NCBI GenBank assembly: GCA_011316305.1
Contig: SAUG01000127.1
Coordinates: 62,001-126,000 of the forward strand
Origin: Rusavskia elegans
Taxonomy: Eukaryota > Ascomycota > Lecanoromycetes > Teloschistales > Teloschistaceae
Reading direction: 5' to 3'
DNA length: 64,000 bases
Position numbers and translations under genes: made by a program. Of the stretch, positions 11,132 through 22,880 are shown in pieces; position 1 is the stretch's first letter; each line of letters starts with the position of its first letter. A model generated the notes under the pieces. That model had not been told where the DNA came from. It made no database searches and saw only the letters and a list, made by a program, of their open reading frames with translations.

Positions 11132-11662
11132 GACGGGCAAACGAGAACGAATTGCGATATGAAATGCAACTACAAAAGAAAGAGTTTATAGATAGTTGAC
11201 TCCTCTCCGGATTACAGATTTGCTCGAATTACTTGTACCATCTCATTGGGGGGAAGATCAGAGCTCTCCTCAACGACCTGTCTCGCGCTGCGGGGCCGCA
11301 GCTGCACATGGAGCTCTTAGTCGTGAACTTATGCAGCATCCTTGAAGCTCTATCACTCATTCGGCGGCCGGGGAGTAGGTGCCTATGCATATGCCGGTAT
11401 CAGCACTCTAGTAGTCTAATTAAGTCCAGCGATCGACGTCGACCCAGCGAACCATCAGTAAACTGTCCTACTGAATATGAGATGAAGGCATTGATTTCGT
11501 CGAGGGAGATATTTCGATTTGCGAACCCGTGATTATTATCCAGTATCGGGCTATCGAATTAAGCACCCACCACTTGTATTGACGAAACGAATAAAGAGAA
11601 TTCTAGGAATTTCTACTTCTTTAATGAAATGTCGCCAAAGTAGGGAGATTTTACAATGACAG
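11132..11662. other. Intergenic
   Basis: Upstream DNA of the permease. No coding frame or repeat is recognised. Confidence 0.45.
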
Positions 11663-11971
11663 TTGAAATGCAGTGTTGGCAACTTCATTGTCGTCGCTAT
11701 CAAGTCCCACAATAACATCCACAAGTCACCTACTGCAGCGTCCATATCCCGATCGATCACTTGGCGAAGGACACTCGGCTTTCTGTACGCGACCAGCATT
11801 CTGATCATGATCCACTCGGTCTTCCGTATGGTTGAGTATGTACAGGGCGATCAAGGGTACATATTGTGTCGCGAGCTCTGGCTATATATATTTGAAGCGG
11901 TGTTGATGGTTGCGGCCATGCTGCTGTTCAATGTGGTCCATCCAAGCCAAGTCTGTTTGCATCATCCTTGA
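11663..11971 (+). pseudogene. RTA1-like (lipid-translocating exporter-like) C-terminal fragment
   Basis: A 102-codon frame contains text typical of the last third of RTA1-family seven-span membrane proteins: RTLGFLYATSILIMIHSVFR, MVEYVQGDQGYILCRELWLY and FEAVLMVAAMLLFNVVHPSQ. The conserved FR-x-VEY-x-QG-x2-GY and NVVHPS features are present. Known members are about 270-330 aa and are linked to resistance to toxic lipids and sterol drugs. Here the first four to five spans are absent: upstream DNA shows no matching text in any frame within about 500 bp. I infer a 5'-truncated relic, not a functional transporter. The homologous text begins near TAASISRSITW (about 11,726). Confidence 0.65.
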
Positions 11972-12325
11972 AGTCGAGCGTGAGGGACTCATCGGCTTTG
12001 GGCATGGGGAAAACTGACTCGGACGGAGAGTTGGTCTATCTCGGACCAGCTATAGCGAGGGGCTCGAGCGCTGTATGACTTCGCTGTTAATCCAATGCCT
12101 GCCTGTGCCAGTATATTATGTAGGGAAATTGAGGCCGTACAGAAGCCGGAGTCCGGGTCCGACTCCTACACCCGGAGGAGCGGTTGATGTGGAACCGGGA
12201 AGCTGCGTGTAAAATAGACACATGAACGACTTGGAACAGAGAGCGTGGAGTCCGATGGCAGACTGAATTCAACGGCCTACATATGTGCTCAAAAAAGAAG
12301 AAAATTTAGCCATACTCTATGATCA
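11972..12325. other. Intergenic
   Basis: Separates the RTA1-like fragment from the converging secreted-protein gene. No gene or repeat is seen. Confidence 0.45.
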
Positions 12326-13379
12326 TCACTCATCCTTTAGCACATTCGTCCCATTCTCCGTGTCACCTGTAATCCTCAACATCCTCAGCTCGCCAATTTT
12401 CACATCGTTATACTTGATCTCCAACCAAACATCCCCCCACCTTTTCCTGGGCACGACGATGTGCTGATACAGAATCTTCAGAGCTCTCGTCGCCCACCCA
12501 TATGTAAACGGTAATCCTTCGGCAAACACGCTTTCAATGATAATCGCAGCTCCTCCGGTAGTATTCACAACCTCGAGTCCTTTACATACTGCATTCCTAG
12601 TGTAGGGGGCCGCCGAGGTCATGGCTTCCAGAATAACCATGGAGACATCCTTGGGAGTGATGGTTTTACCCAGAAAATGGTAGGTGATAGTAAAGCGAGT
12701 GTTCTCGTTGTCTTGAACGGTCCCGCTGTCGGCGCCGAGATGAGTCGTAGTGGAGACATCAGTCGAAGTCAAATTCCAGTTCGATGTGGCTGTGAAATTC
12801 CCACCATCAAGGCCTGGAGAATCCTTCACGGGTGCGATGCTCAACGCCCCGATACGCTTTTCAAATATTGACATATGGCATCTCAGTTGACAAAAGATTA
12901 CTCCATCGGTCATGACGGTTATAGCACGATAGAGAGCAGCAACGCAGTGGCCTATCATCAGCTGATCGGGTGCGGTCGAAACTTGATGGTTGAGAAACAA
13001 CATCAGGACGTCGTAGCCTTCGATTTGCTCGGCGACCATGACGTGGACGGGTTCGTCCCAGCCGCGTTGGACGGTTTCGTACATGAGTTGAATGGCGGTT
13101 TGGTACACCTCGAAGGGACGGAGGCGCTTGGTTTGGTCGAAGGTGAAATCCATTTCGAAGCCGGGTAGGCGGGGGAGATTGATGTGGAAATCGTTCAAGC
13201 GAAGTGCGCTGGAGTGAGATTGTTAATGCAGGTTGTTTATGGGGACTTGTGCTTACTGGGAACACTGACTTCAGGCTCAGGGTGGGATTGGAGTCGTCGA
13301 TAGGTATTGCAGCCACGGGCCCTAGTATCGTGGTGATGAGGAATAACAGCCAGTGCCATAGCACGGTCGTTCTCGGCAT
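12326..13379 (-). CDS. Hypothetical secretory-pathway glycoprotein, 2 exons
   Basis: Exons 13379-13270 and 13208-12326 (intron donor GTCAGT, phase 2) give 330 aa. The N-terminus (MPRTTVLWHWLLFLITTILG, then PVAAIP) is a classical signal peptide with likely cleavage after VAA. The mature part has several N-glycosylation sequons (NFT, NLT, NTT, NGT) and no further hydrophobic span, suggesting secretion or the vacuolar lumen. Other readable text includes RLPGFEMDFTFDQTKRLRPF and LKILYQHIVVPRKRWGDVWL. I do not recognise the family and assign no function. A donor six bases downstream in a better-looking context (GTAAGC) would break the frame, so the GTCAGT junction is preferred. Confidence 0.7.
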
Positions 13380-13950
13380 CTCGGGGTTGATCCTTACCAC
13401 ATAACGATGATTCGTAGATGCAAAAGGGACGGGATGATCTTGAGGACATGTTGAAGGCGGATGTCGCCACAATCTTTGCGGCAATTGATGGCTGCTCAAC
13501 ACTAAGCGACCATGCGCAGAGCAGCTCCAGAAGTACATCTTGAGTGATTGCCACGTGTTGTAGCCGCGTGAGATCGAAATCTTCATCCGCTACAAGCGTA
13601 CTGGGAGAGATCCTAGCAACGATCGGCCAGCGGCAGGGTTGCATTAGGCCGAAAGCTTGCTGGCATTTCATCGTGTATATTTAAGTTTGACGCAAGATGG
13701 TGGAGGCAAAGCTCTGGAAGATTTTCTTAAAAATCCCTTGTAGGTGAAGGAGACGTGAGTCGCGCGCTCATAGAGCTGTCTCATCTCCAACTAGAGTCAT
13801 CAAATTGCTTCATTCTTCGACCATTTGCAGGGGCCTGGAAAATATTCCTGACGTGGAGTGAAGGCAAGATCAAGGTTCTCATCCTGCCAACAAAATTAAA
13901 TACACGGGTCCAATGATGCGCCTCGCTCCTGCTAGTCATATCATTGCGAT
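13380..13950. other. Intergenic
   Basis: Upstream DNA of the glycoprotein gene, with a short open stretch at 13671-13500 (minus) that I do not trust as coding. No RNA or repeat is seen. Confidence 0.4.
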
Positions 13951-14755
13951 CTAGTTCTCACCCATGTCCATTTCGGTCGGGTCCGCTTGCTCCACACCCT
14001 CCATCTCTGATGGCCCCTGCATGGCGTCCTCATTCATGCCGCTCTCGGTAGGTCGACTGGCTGGCAACATTTGCTCGTCCTCGTCCTCGGCCAGGTCGTC
14101 GTCGCACGAAACATACCCAATATCTTCGAACGTCCTTGATCCTAATCCCATGTCTTCGAACGTCATGGCACCTAACGCGGCGTCCTCTATCCGCTGATCC
14201 TCAACTCCCAAGCCCAGCCTTTCCTCTTCACCTTCCTCGGCCGCTTTTAACATTTCTCTCGCGGCCTTGAACGCCTTCCGCTGGTCGCCGGTGACGCCCT
14301 TACGCGACTCGCCCTCCCACCAGTCGCCCTGATTGCCGCCAGCCACTGCTGCTGCCCGCTCGGTTTCGATAGTTGCGACGATCTGCTGGGCTTCCGGGGA
14401 CATGGCGTGGAAGGGGTGGTTGGTGCGGATGGTCTCGTCATGATGGAAGAGGTGCTCAACTTCTTGGATAGCAGCGCGGGAGAAGCGAGGAGGATTCGTA
14501 CGGCGCTCATTACCAAGCCATCGGCGCGACTGGCGAAGTTGTTCGTGGCGGGTGCCGGTGCCTGGGATGACAAGCGGGATCGTAGTGCCAGGGATTGTGG
14601 CGGGAGTGGTGCCTATGGTCAATACGTGTGAATGTGGGCAGCCAACTGACATAGCGATGTCACCTACCGGACGTCTCACGGTAGGCTCGTTTGCGCTCCT
14701 TGCGCGCTGCTGCCTGACGTTGGGCTGACGGCTGCTTTCGCTGACCGCCGGCCAT
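13951..14755 (-). CDS. Hypothetical charged protein (basic head, acidic tail), 2 exons
   Basis: Exons 14755-14668 and 14612-13951 join in phase 1 (donor GTAGGT, acceptor CATAG) to 249 aa. The first 30 residues are strongly basic and Ala/Gln-rich (MAGGQRKQPSAQRQAAARKE, then RKRAYRE), suggesting nucleic-acid or nuclear association. The middle carries RRWLGNERRTNPPRFSR and a helical AFKAAREMLKAAEEGEEERL. The C-terminal 70 residues are very acidic and contain a near-repeat, AMTFEDMGLG then SRTFEDIGYV. No known domain is recognised. Codon use and a clean splice support a real gene. Confidence 0.6.
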
Positions 14756-15889
14756 TTTGGTGGCTTTATGAGGTGTACACAGAGACTATCGGTGGTAAGA
14801 AGGATGTAATCCGATGGACAGGATATAGAAGTTGAGTGACGGTACGCGGTGGTAAGGAGGATGATATCTGATGGACAACGTGAAGTAATGTGACAGTACG
14901 CGTCGCGGCAATGCGCGGCAAATTTGGAAGGGAAGGAGTGAACAAGCAGTATATATAGTGTTGGGACAAGTCGAGAACTTGCCCGCTACCTTGGCCCAAG
15001 TGGCTACTGCCTGGACTGAAACTCGGGGTGCCCCTACGGCGGCACCTTAGGGTGGATGACTTCTACCTTTCGTTTCAGCACTGGGCTATCTGAACATCGC
15101 GGGTTCGATTCCCGCTGGGCCTGCTTTTTGTTTTTGACATTTTTGCTTTTTAACTCGCCAGCTCTTTCACATTGCAATTCACCGAACTTGCGGCACACTT
15201 GGTCTACAACGACCGGCATTCAACCGACGCCATCAACACGGATGCTCGTGTAGTATTTTCTTTCCATGCATCGTGGATGCATAACGTCACTGCGGCGCAC
15301 TTGGTGGAGTATGGTCGCTGTGTGCGAGTCTTGATACTGATGAGGTGCCAAGCTTTCCTTCAGCACTCCGGTCACATCCAGATCAACGAGGGAACGACGA
15401 TCCAGGTAGCGATCCGATGGTGTATCCATTCTTTTCATCGGTAATCGGTCCAGCAAAGGGCTTTAGCCACTGTTGTGCTCGCATCATGTACGGCATGTTG
15501 GATCTCGGTGATCGAGGTTTGCGCGGTTCAGAGCAAGTTTCCTTGTCCCACCGCAGTCGCAGCGCGTATTGAAGCACTGTAGTAGGGACCGGCTCGAGGG
15601 CAGTTTTGATACAATTTTCTTGGTGCATCGTTGAAATTTCAAGACATGACTCGGGGTCGATGTGTCGGCATGTGAAGTCGAGAAGTCGAGTAGTCGAGGT
15701 GTCGTCTGAAGTGAAGTCACTTCGGGATGACTAATCGCTAAGTCATTCGCTGGCTTCACCAAGCATTCTTGGCATTGAAGCATCCGCGGGCTATTAATAG
15801 CTGTCGAAGATGACGTCACGCCCGCAGCCCAGCATACTTTGCGTCCAAGACCGTGGTTGTTATTCGGCTATCCCCCCTGGGGGGCTCCT
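14756..15889. other. Intergenic, with tRNA T-arm-like remnant
   Basis: About 1.1 kb with no gene I trust. At 15,092-15,124 there is a T-arm-like hairpin (GCGGG TTCGATT CCCGC) followed by a T-run, but no matching acceptor or D-arm, so at most a tRNA-derived scrap. A TGACGTCA palindrome (CRE-like) lies at about 15,808-15,817. Confidence 0.4.
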
Positions 15890-16745
15890 GTCTGGGGTTA
15901 TATTGAGTTTTCATATATATATGTATGTTTTATCAACGTTATATACGGCAACGATTATTGTATTTTACGTACAAAGAAATTTTTACAGCCAAAGGTATAT
16001 TTATCAGGCAAAATTTGCAGCGCAGTTAATTACTTCTATTTGACTATTTCCTTCTTTATTCGCGATTACGAATTCTCTACTATTCCTTCCTCGACGTTAT
16101 ATATAATTATCAGCTTCTAATATTTCCGCTATATCTACCTACTATACTGCGAAGTATCTATCTATAGTTTTCGCCTCGGCTATACTTATTATATAACCCG
16201 TACCTAAACGTTCCGTTAAGCTATTAAGGTACTTTTTAGCCCGCGTAGCTTTAAGAAGGTCGCTAGCTGTAAGACGGTCGCCAGTCAGTACGCTGGCTAC
16301 TACGGCTAGAAGCTTTACCCGGTCGATTAGGCTAAAGGGGGGTAGGGAGGTCGGATAGCGCGTTTTAAGGGCGGTAAGGAAAATATTTATATCGAAGTTA
16401 GAATAGCTTACTCTAGCTACTATAAGGTAGTCGACGTCCGCGCGGGTAGGTATAGTTATTACGGATATAGGTACTACCGTCTGGTTTAGCTTATAGCTAT
16501 AGCTATTACGGGAGTATATATATACGTAAGGGGTTTTAGTAAGTTATAGTACTTACGAGGGGTATTATAGGGCTTATATTACTAGTAAAAGAAGAAAAAG
16601 AAGCGATAACTGCGAGGTATACTTATCTATAAAAATTCAATATTAAGTTATCGGTAGAAGGATATATTATATTACTAAGTAAATTTAAATTAAAATTCTA
16701 TAGAAAAAACCGTTATTTATATTAACTAAACTAGGGTATAAGTTC
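15890..16745. mobile_element. Isolated RIP-degraded repeat relic
   Basis: Composition changes abruptly at about 15,890 and back at about 16,745. Inside, CpA and TpG are rare and TpA is abundant, the signature seen in the large repeat block after 33.6 kb. The left border carries a GC-rich near-palindrome, CCCCCC T GGGGGG (15,872-15,884). I see no LTR pair or target duplication. A 133-codon open frame on the minus strand (16,543-16,142) may be a remnant of its coding region. The element class is unknown. Confidence 0.55.
16142..16543 (-). pseudogene. Open-frame relic within the RIP island, unknown family
   Basis: A stop-free stretch of 133 codons without an ATG start. It includes VKLLAVVASVLTGDRLTASD and RAKKYLNSLTERLGTGYI. 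Open frames this long are unusual in strongly RIP-mutated DNA, where TGG and CAA/CAG codons are converted to stops. It may be part of a transposon protein with few vulnerable codons. I do not recognise the family. Confidence 0.35.
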
Positions 16746-17406
16746 TGCTACCGTGTATTTAATGCTGGTGTACCAACGCTTGATTTGCTTACCGAACCAC
16801 TGGTTCACCGGGCACCAAAACCAAAACAAATAACTAAGTTATTCGGCTATACTAAGAAACGTCCAGGCATTACTCTACAGCGTATTATACTTATTCACTC
16901 GAATCAATGTTGTTCTCTCTTGGTGCGTATCGTACTTCGGGCGAAATGGGCCTCTCTCATCGGTGACGACACACCAAGACGGTAATCTGTTTTGCTCCGG
17001 GTTGCGAAGTAGAATTTCCGAAGGCTGTACGCTTCCTCATTTCAAGACTGATTGTCTTACCCGACATCCCATCAGGAAAGGCCATCAATAAAGCGAGATG
17101 GACTGTGGAACTTAACCGACGGAGGATTGCGTCTCCTTCATTCGCAAATAATTCTCGTAAATAATTCTTATTCACTCGGACCAAACCTGATTGCATGGCC
17201 ATGTATTTAGTTTCTCATGTACTCACTTGTGCATGATTAAGTCTGTTGAAAGAATTTTCCTATTGTGTAATCACAACAGTTTGCACCTTTGACTTGCAGG
17301 TTCTCAGTACCAACCAACATATAATCTTGCTGGAAGCCTGAAGCCCAACGGTTGATCCTTTCCCCCAGATTGCTAATCGCAGCATTCACCAAGCCTTGTA
17401 AACATC
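16746..17406. other. Intergenic
   Basis: Normal-composition DNA between the RIP island and the 2EXR-like gene. Short open stretches exist but none is convincing. Confidence 0.45.
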
Positions 17407-18356
17407 ATGGCACAGACCGTGGCACCAGTGAGCTTCTTCTCTCTTCCCCGGGAATTGCGCGATCGCATATGCGACCATGCTTTGACGAAAGAAACGCCAG
17501 GAATCACCAGCCCAGTTGCTCCACGTCAAGTGATTCCACATCAAGTTACTCCGCTTCAAGTCATGCCACACCACCGACCATCCGCTCGAGAACGCAACAC
17601 GGCGGTCCTCCGCACGAACATGAACACCTTCTTTCATGCTCTGCAGATTTACAAACGTATCTACGAACACACTTTGAAGATCAAGACGCAATCCGTACCA
17701 CGCCATCTCATGCCGCGACGAACGTCCGCTCGATCACGATCACTCAACACGTCGCTCCTGCGTACAAACAGGCAAATCTGCAGCGAGGCTTCTCAAATTC
17801 TCTATTCGCAAAACGTTTTCATCTTCTCCAGTCCAAAGGCAGATCTTGAATGGCTCAACACGATCGACAACCACAATATCACGCAATTACGGACCCTCCA
17901 TATCTTTATAAAATCCGCCTACGAGATGGGCTCACTCGGCAACGAAGGCGACAAAGCTTCCTGGCATCAGCTGCTCCGCCATCTGGCATCCAAGGCGACG
18001 GGCTTACGGAACATGTACACTATCCTTGATACCGACGAAGAGGAGGACGCTCTATCATATCACCATGGTGCCGGTAAAGACGTACAATTTGCGAGAGCCT
18101 TGGGACTGTTCAGGGACTGCGGAGCATGGTCCTCAACGGGTATTATGGGAAGAACTGGCCGAACTATCTGACACAGAAGATGGGCATCCAAGTGGCTGAA
18201 GAGGAGCGCGCAGACGAGCTCTGGAAAATCTTGAGAAAATATCAACTGGGAAAGGAGGGATGCATCCCTTTGGAGGAAGAGGATGTATCTGATCTTGTAT
18301 TTCATTCATCTGGCCAATCCGTTGTGGCGCGTGACTGGTTATCCTTGCAGGAGTGA
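17407..18356 (+). pseudogene. 2EXR/DUF-type fungal protein with a one-base frameshift
   Basis: The first 240 codons read as a fungal 2EXR-like protein: FFSLPRELRDRICDHAL at residues 10-26 and, after a low-complexity insert, LLRTNRQICSEASQILYSQN with VFIFSSPKADLEWLNTI. Function of the family is unknown; it is common and expanded in Pezizomycotina. At about 18,125 the frame must change by one base (missing base): the original frame gives GAWSSTGIMG and stops at 18,171, while the neighbouring frame continues the protein naturally as MVLNGYYGKNWPNYLTQKMG and EERADELWKILRKYQLGKEG to a stop at 18,356. No intron fits, because no residues are missing. The insert (residues about 37-55, VAPRQVIPHQVTPLQVMPHH) comes from about three degenerate 15-bp tandem repeats. 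This is a pseudogene, or an assembly error. Confidence 0.6.
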
Positions 18357-19633
18357 GAGAGACCTTGAGAGGCGCAGATGGAACTTCATGGAAGAGTCGC
18401 GCAGGCAAGATGGCTACAAAGGCGGGCAAGTGGGTCCCAGGAGCACGAATCGTGAGTAATGGTGGTCATATCACTGGATTCAAGAAGCTAAAGTCTGAAC
18501 GGATAGTATTGTGCGAAGCGGACCTAATGACACTACCTTACCGTTCCGAGTTAGTGATTTTCAGGTACCAACTATGTTTTCCAAATTTCGCACGTTTTTC
18601 CAGCAGGGGATGAGGGAGGATGAGGAAAGATTTACTTTCGACTTCTGTTCGTGTAGCTAATTGATTGTGGCACGTCAAGCCTATCCCGACAGGCATGAGA
18701 AACGTCAAGGGGTGCAAGGGTAGTCACGTGTGGTGGCCTACTTGATAGCGAATAAAATATTTCCAATGATAGACTGATTATCGTATCTTTAGGAGCTAGT
18801 GTGCCCATATAGCCAAGCTCACTCCCCCGATCCGAAAGAACAATAAAGCCGTCGCAGTCAAGCCGTCGGGTGTTGTTGAATTAATGAATCAGCAACAAAA
18901 CAGTTGTGGCTCCGGTGCTGGCCTACTTCAGTCACTGGCAAATAATGTAAAAGGGTTCGTGAAATTTTTCCGACCATGGACGGGGAGAACATTCAGCCCC
19001 TGTATCTGGAAGCGTAGGCGCACATCATGTGATATAGGGTTTACCCCATTTTCCACGATACCTTAGGCTTGGCATCCATCGTCTTCGTCTTTATCCAGAG
19101 ACACATGTCGAGATCACTGTGCGTTCGCTTAGAGTCCCTCATGTTCCAGATCCAGATACCGAGCACGTTCCAGGAAGATCTGAGATCCTCTCCGATACCC
19201 AATCATGTATCCGCAGTCTTGCACGAGCTTTGGTAATATTGAGATTGTCGGACAACCAATCATGTATTCCCAACGTTTCACGTTCCGCGCAAGGGTACCG
19301 TGGGTCCTGCATATGTGCCATGCAAGTCTCAACCTCGTGCCTGGAATAGCAGCTCCATACTGGCTGACCTACCGACGAAACCATGCTGCCTCCCTGCACA
19401 ACGGACAAATGGTGCATGCCGAGATGCACCGTCCCGTGCGTCCCAGATACCGGAACTTATCACAACGTTGGAATCTGACGAAACCGAAAAAGGGGTGTGG
19501 CTCTTCCCCGCTTTGACACCGGAGTGTCATCTTGTATATAAGATGGAAGTACCGAATCAGTAGGACTGACTGGCTGTTAAGCAAACAACGGACACCTGGG
19601 AAAACTCTCTGTAAAAGTTACAAACGCGTGAGG
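18357..19633. other. Intergenic
   Basis: About 1.3 kb upstream of the phosphatase gene. A short direct repeat containing CCAATCATGTAT occurs near 19,198 and 19,255. A minor open stretch downstream of the 2EXR-like gene (18,353-18,460) may be lost C-terminal coding. Otherwise nothing is recognised. Confidence 0.4.
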
Positions 19634-22190
19634 ATGTACATCCTTACCATCGTTGGTCTGGCCGCTCTATGGGCCCTGCCAGCGTGCGCTTCCTTCGACG
19701 GCAATCTTAACTATGACAGCCCATCTCGCCGTCACCCCAACCTTGGCATCAGCATCCCCATCGTCTCTCGCCGTAGCTACAAGCGTGCCGCAATCGCCTA
19801 CAAGCCATCCGAACTGAACTTCACCCATAGCATTGCCTCAGGAGACCCATACCCGGACAGTGTCATCATCTGGACGCGCATTGCACCATCCGTGGTCTCA
19901 AGTAACAGCAATGTCACCGTCCAGGGGCCGGTGCCACTGTACAACCATGACACCGAGACCTATATCAAGGCCGATGCCAATCCTATTTGCGTGAATTGGA
20001 AGCTCATGCCGGCTGCTGGCAATAGTACTGGCAATAATACTACAGCAGTTTCGAGTGGAACAGCCTACACGACCGGCGATATTGATTATACCGTCAAGGT
20101 GAGGACCCCTTTTCTTATTTATGGCTGTATCAATCCTCTCATATGCTAACGACTCGCAGGTCGAAGCGAAGGGCTTGACGCCATTCACCGCATATCGGTA
20201 TCAGTTCACCGTATGCGGATCGAACAAAACTAGTCCCATGGGACTCACCAAGACTGCTCCCGCCTATGACGCGGACATCGACAAAGTCAAACTCGCAGTG
20301 TTCTCTTGCTCCAACTACCGTCAGTCCTCAAGCCTGCCGAAAATTGCAAAACGCGTATTTACAGTGACCACCAGCTGTCGGCTACTTCAACGCTTACGGG
20401 AATGCGGCAAGGAAAGCTCAGCAGGACTACGTGGTGAGCCTCAAAGGACAGACCCCCGAATTTTGAACGAGCTAATCTGCAATCAGGTCCACCTTGGCGA
20501 CTATCTCTACGAGGGCGCGGCCCGAGGGCCACGAGCTCATAATCCTCCACGGCTGCTGTTCAGCTTGTATGACTATCGAACTCGACATGGACAGGTAAGA
20601 TAGTATTGCCCAGAGCAAGCTTGAGCTGATGACTGACCACTGGTTGACAGTATCGTTCGGACCCTGATCAGCAGCTTCTGTCAAGAAATTTCGCATGGAT
20701 CACAACCTGGGATGACCATGGTGGGCATTCCGCTGACTTCGCTGTGTGACCGTTATTGACAAGCATACAGAGGTCGCGAACAACGGATACAGAGACGGCT
20801 TCAGCGGTCTGAACAACACTGAAGAGTCTTTCCGTAACGATGGGCCAAGCATCAGCGGTATATGCCTATGAGCCAATCTTTCGAGGTCTGCAGATTGCTA
20901 ACAGTACCTCGTATTAGTTGACCAGCGCAAGATGAATGCTGTCCGAGCCTACTTCGAATGGATGCCCATTCGGTATGTTCAAAAACGCATTAGCACGGAT
21001 CGTCAAGGCAATGGACTCCAGCTAATCCACCTTCAGCCAAGTCGATCTGGATGATAACCTCCGCATTTGGCGCAACTTCAAGATGGGAAAGCTGATGGAT
21101 TTCATCGTCCTCGACACTCGTAACTACGACCGAAGCATTACAACTCTAGGTATGCCCGAAGCCTCTCTCATTTTCGAGATTGAGCGACTGACCCGTATCT
21201 CAAAGGCTGGAACAACGACTATATCGATCTCATCCGCGATGATGCGTCGCGATCACTGATGGGATCCAGCCAGGAGAACTGGTTCTACAGGCAACTTTCT
21301 GAGTCGGCGGGCCGAGGCGCTACATGGCGAGTCATTGGCAACCAAATCATCTTCTCTCGGATCGTTGAATCCTTCGGCGTCAATGGTGACAATTGGAACG
21401 TAAGACATCTTATATTTCTTCTGCCTTGTCGCTTGGTAAGTACTCAATGCTGACATCGTTCAGGGATACACCGCCAACCGCAACCGCACCCTCAAACACC
21501 TATACGACAACAAGATCGGCAACAACGTCTTCCTAGCCGGCGACAGCCACCAGAACTGGGTGAGTGGCTCTACCTCCATCGTTTCTCTCATTCCCTCATC
21601 CTGATTAATTCCCATACACATCCCACTGACCATCTCATCCCCCACAGGTCTCCGATCTAGTTTGGCTCGGCGAAAAGCCCTACGACGACACGACCGGAGC
21701 CGGAGCTCTCGGTGTCGAGTTCGCCGGGACAGCCGTCTCCTCCACTGGTAACCGGAAACGCATACCTGGCACCGACGCAGATGCCAGAGCGCGCATTAAC
21801 CAGAATGAGGTTTTGCAGTGGCAGGATGGCTACTACCGAGGGTATTTCCTTATGACAGTTGGGAAAGATAGGATCGAGACGCAATTTTTTGGTAAGTGCT
21901 CGCTTGGTTGTTTCCCGTTACCGAACTACCCCAAACAACACAAATAGAAGCTGAGAAGAACATCTGCGACAGGTTCCCCAAGCGTCGCAACTCGCAACGC
22001 ATGGGATCTTCCCCTGGCAAATTTCACGGTGCTGGCCGGTGATAATCGTCTATCGCGTCCTGTGGCTGGCGGTTCAGTGGAGTCGGGAGGTCTGCGTGGC
22101 GGAGAAGTGGAGCATACCAACCTGACACTGAATACAGAGAATGGGACATGGGCATACGTCAGTTTCGATCAGATGTATATATCGACTTAG
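19634..22190 (+). CDS. PhoD-like metallophosphatase (alkaline phosphatase D family), secreted, 12 exons
   Basis: Twelve exons (19634-20098, 20160-20319, 20375-20433, 20487-20594, 20651-20720, 20771-20857, 20918-20972, 21037-21149, 21206-21399, 21464-21559, 21648-21891, 21973-22190) join in frame to 622 aa, and every junction is GT-AG. A signal peptide (MYILTIVGLAALWALPACAS) is followed by the PhoD N-terminal domain (FTHSIASGDPYPDSVIIWTR) and the metallophosphatase core: FSCSNYP (about 204-210), VHLGDYLYEG (about 228-237), WITTWDDHEVANN (about 280-292), FIVLDTRNYDR, and LAGDSHQNW (about 461-469). These Asp/Asn/His residues bind the catalytic metals in known PhoD enzymes, which hydrolyse phosphate esters outside the cell. 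No phosphate-response site was identified. The gene is complete and undamaged, unlike several neighbours. The ATG at 19,634 is chosen because it begins the signal peptide. Confidence 0.92.
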
Positions 22191-22880
22191 ATTCGAAGAC
22201 CGAGGAGATAGTATCGATTGAGACATCACCGTGGAGACCGAATAATTGGTCACAGACATCGTGCTTTTCACAAAATCTCGTAGTCGATCGAATCCACGAG
22301 AACTTGTATCAAGATGGTTTGGACTAGTAGTGTTTGCCTCGCGGTCAAACCTGGCAGTATTTCGATAACGAATTTCATCAGCCATGTGCTATTCGACTCC
22401 TAGTGCACCGTCCTATCGACGAATGACAGCATTGTAACCTATCTCCCCACAATCAGAAGGAAAGAAGCGTGCAGTCAATCAGAATGTACATGCAGCAATT
22501 GTCGGTTAGAGATCAGGAGTCATTACATGTCTTACTGCCAACGACGCTTGCCGTGACAGGTAATAGTGCTCACTGCAGCTGTGCCATTGCCTTATGGATA
22601 GGGTGTTGCAAGGGACATACGCTCGGATCGATTTTGAGTGTGGATGAACAGACATCGAGTTTTGATGAAACGGCCCGGAGATGCTTGTTCGATGGGGCAC
22701 GACCTCGAGTCTACGATGAGTACTTGGTAAAGGGGGGCGAGGTGAAAAGGATCCTCCGAAATGGACTCAGGTGGTAATCATGCTAGTACCCCGAAGTATC
22801 GGTCATGAGTCTTTCAACCATTCTGAAAATTTGCAGCTCCCAGAACCTGCACTGAGCCTGACATGCCGAGAATAACCGTC
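22191..22880. other. Intergenic (convergent 3' ends)
   Basis: Between the 3' ends of the phosphatase and the small secreted protein. No gene, RNA or repeat is recognised. Confidence 0.45.

Noticed and set aside
15034..15130. Possible tRNA gene (T-arm-like hairpin followed by T-run)
   Set aside because: The T-stem and TTCGATT loop are good, but no 5' acceptor strand, D-arm or normal anticodon loop can be paired with it on the plus strand.
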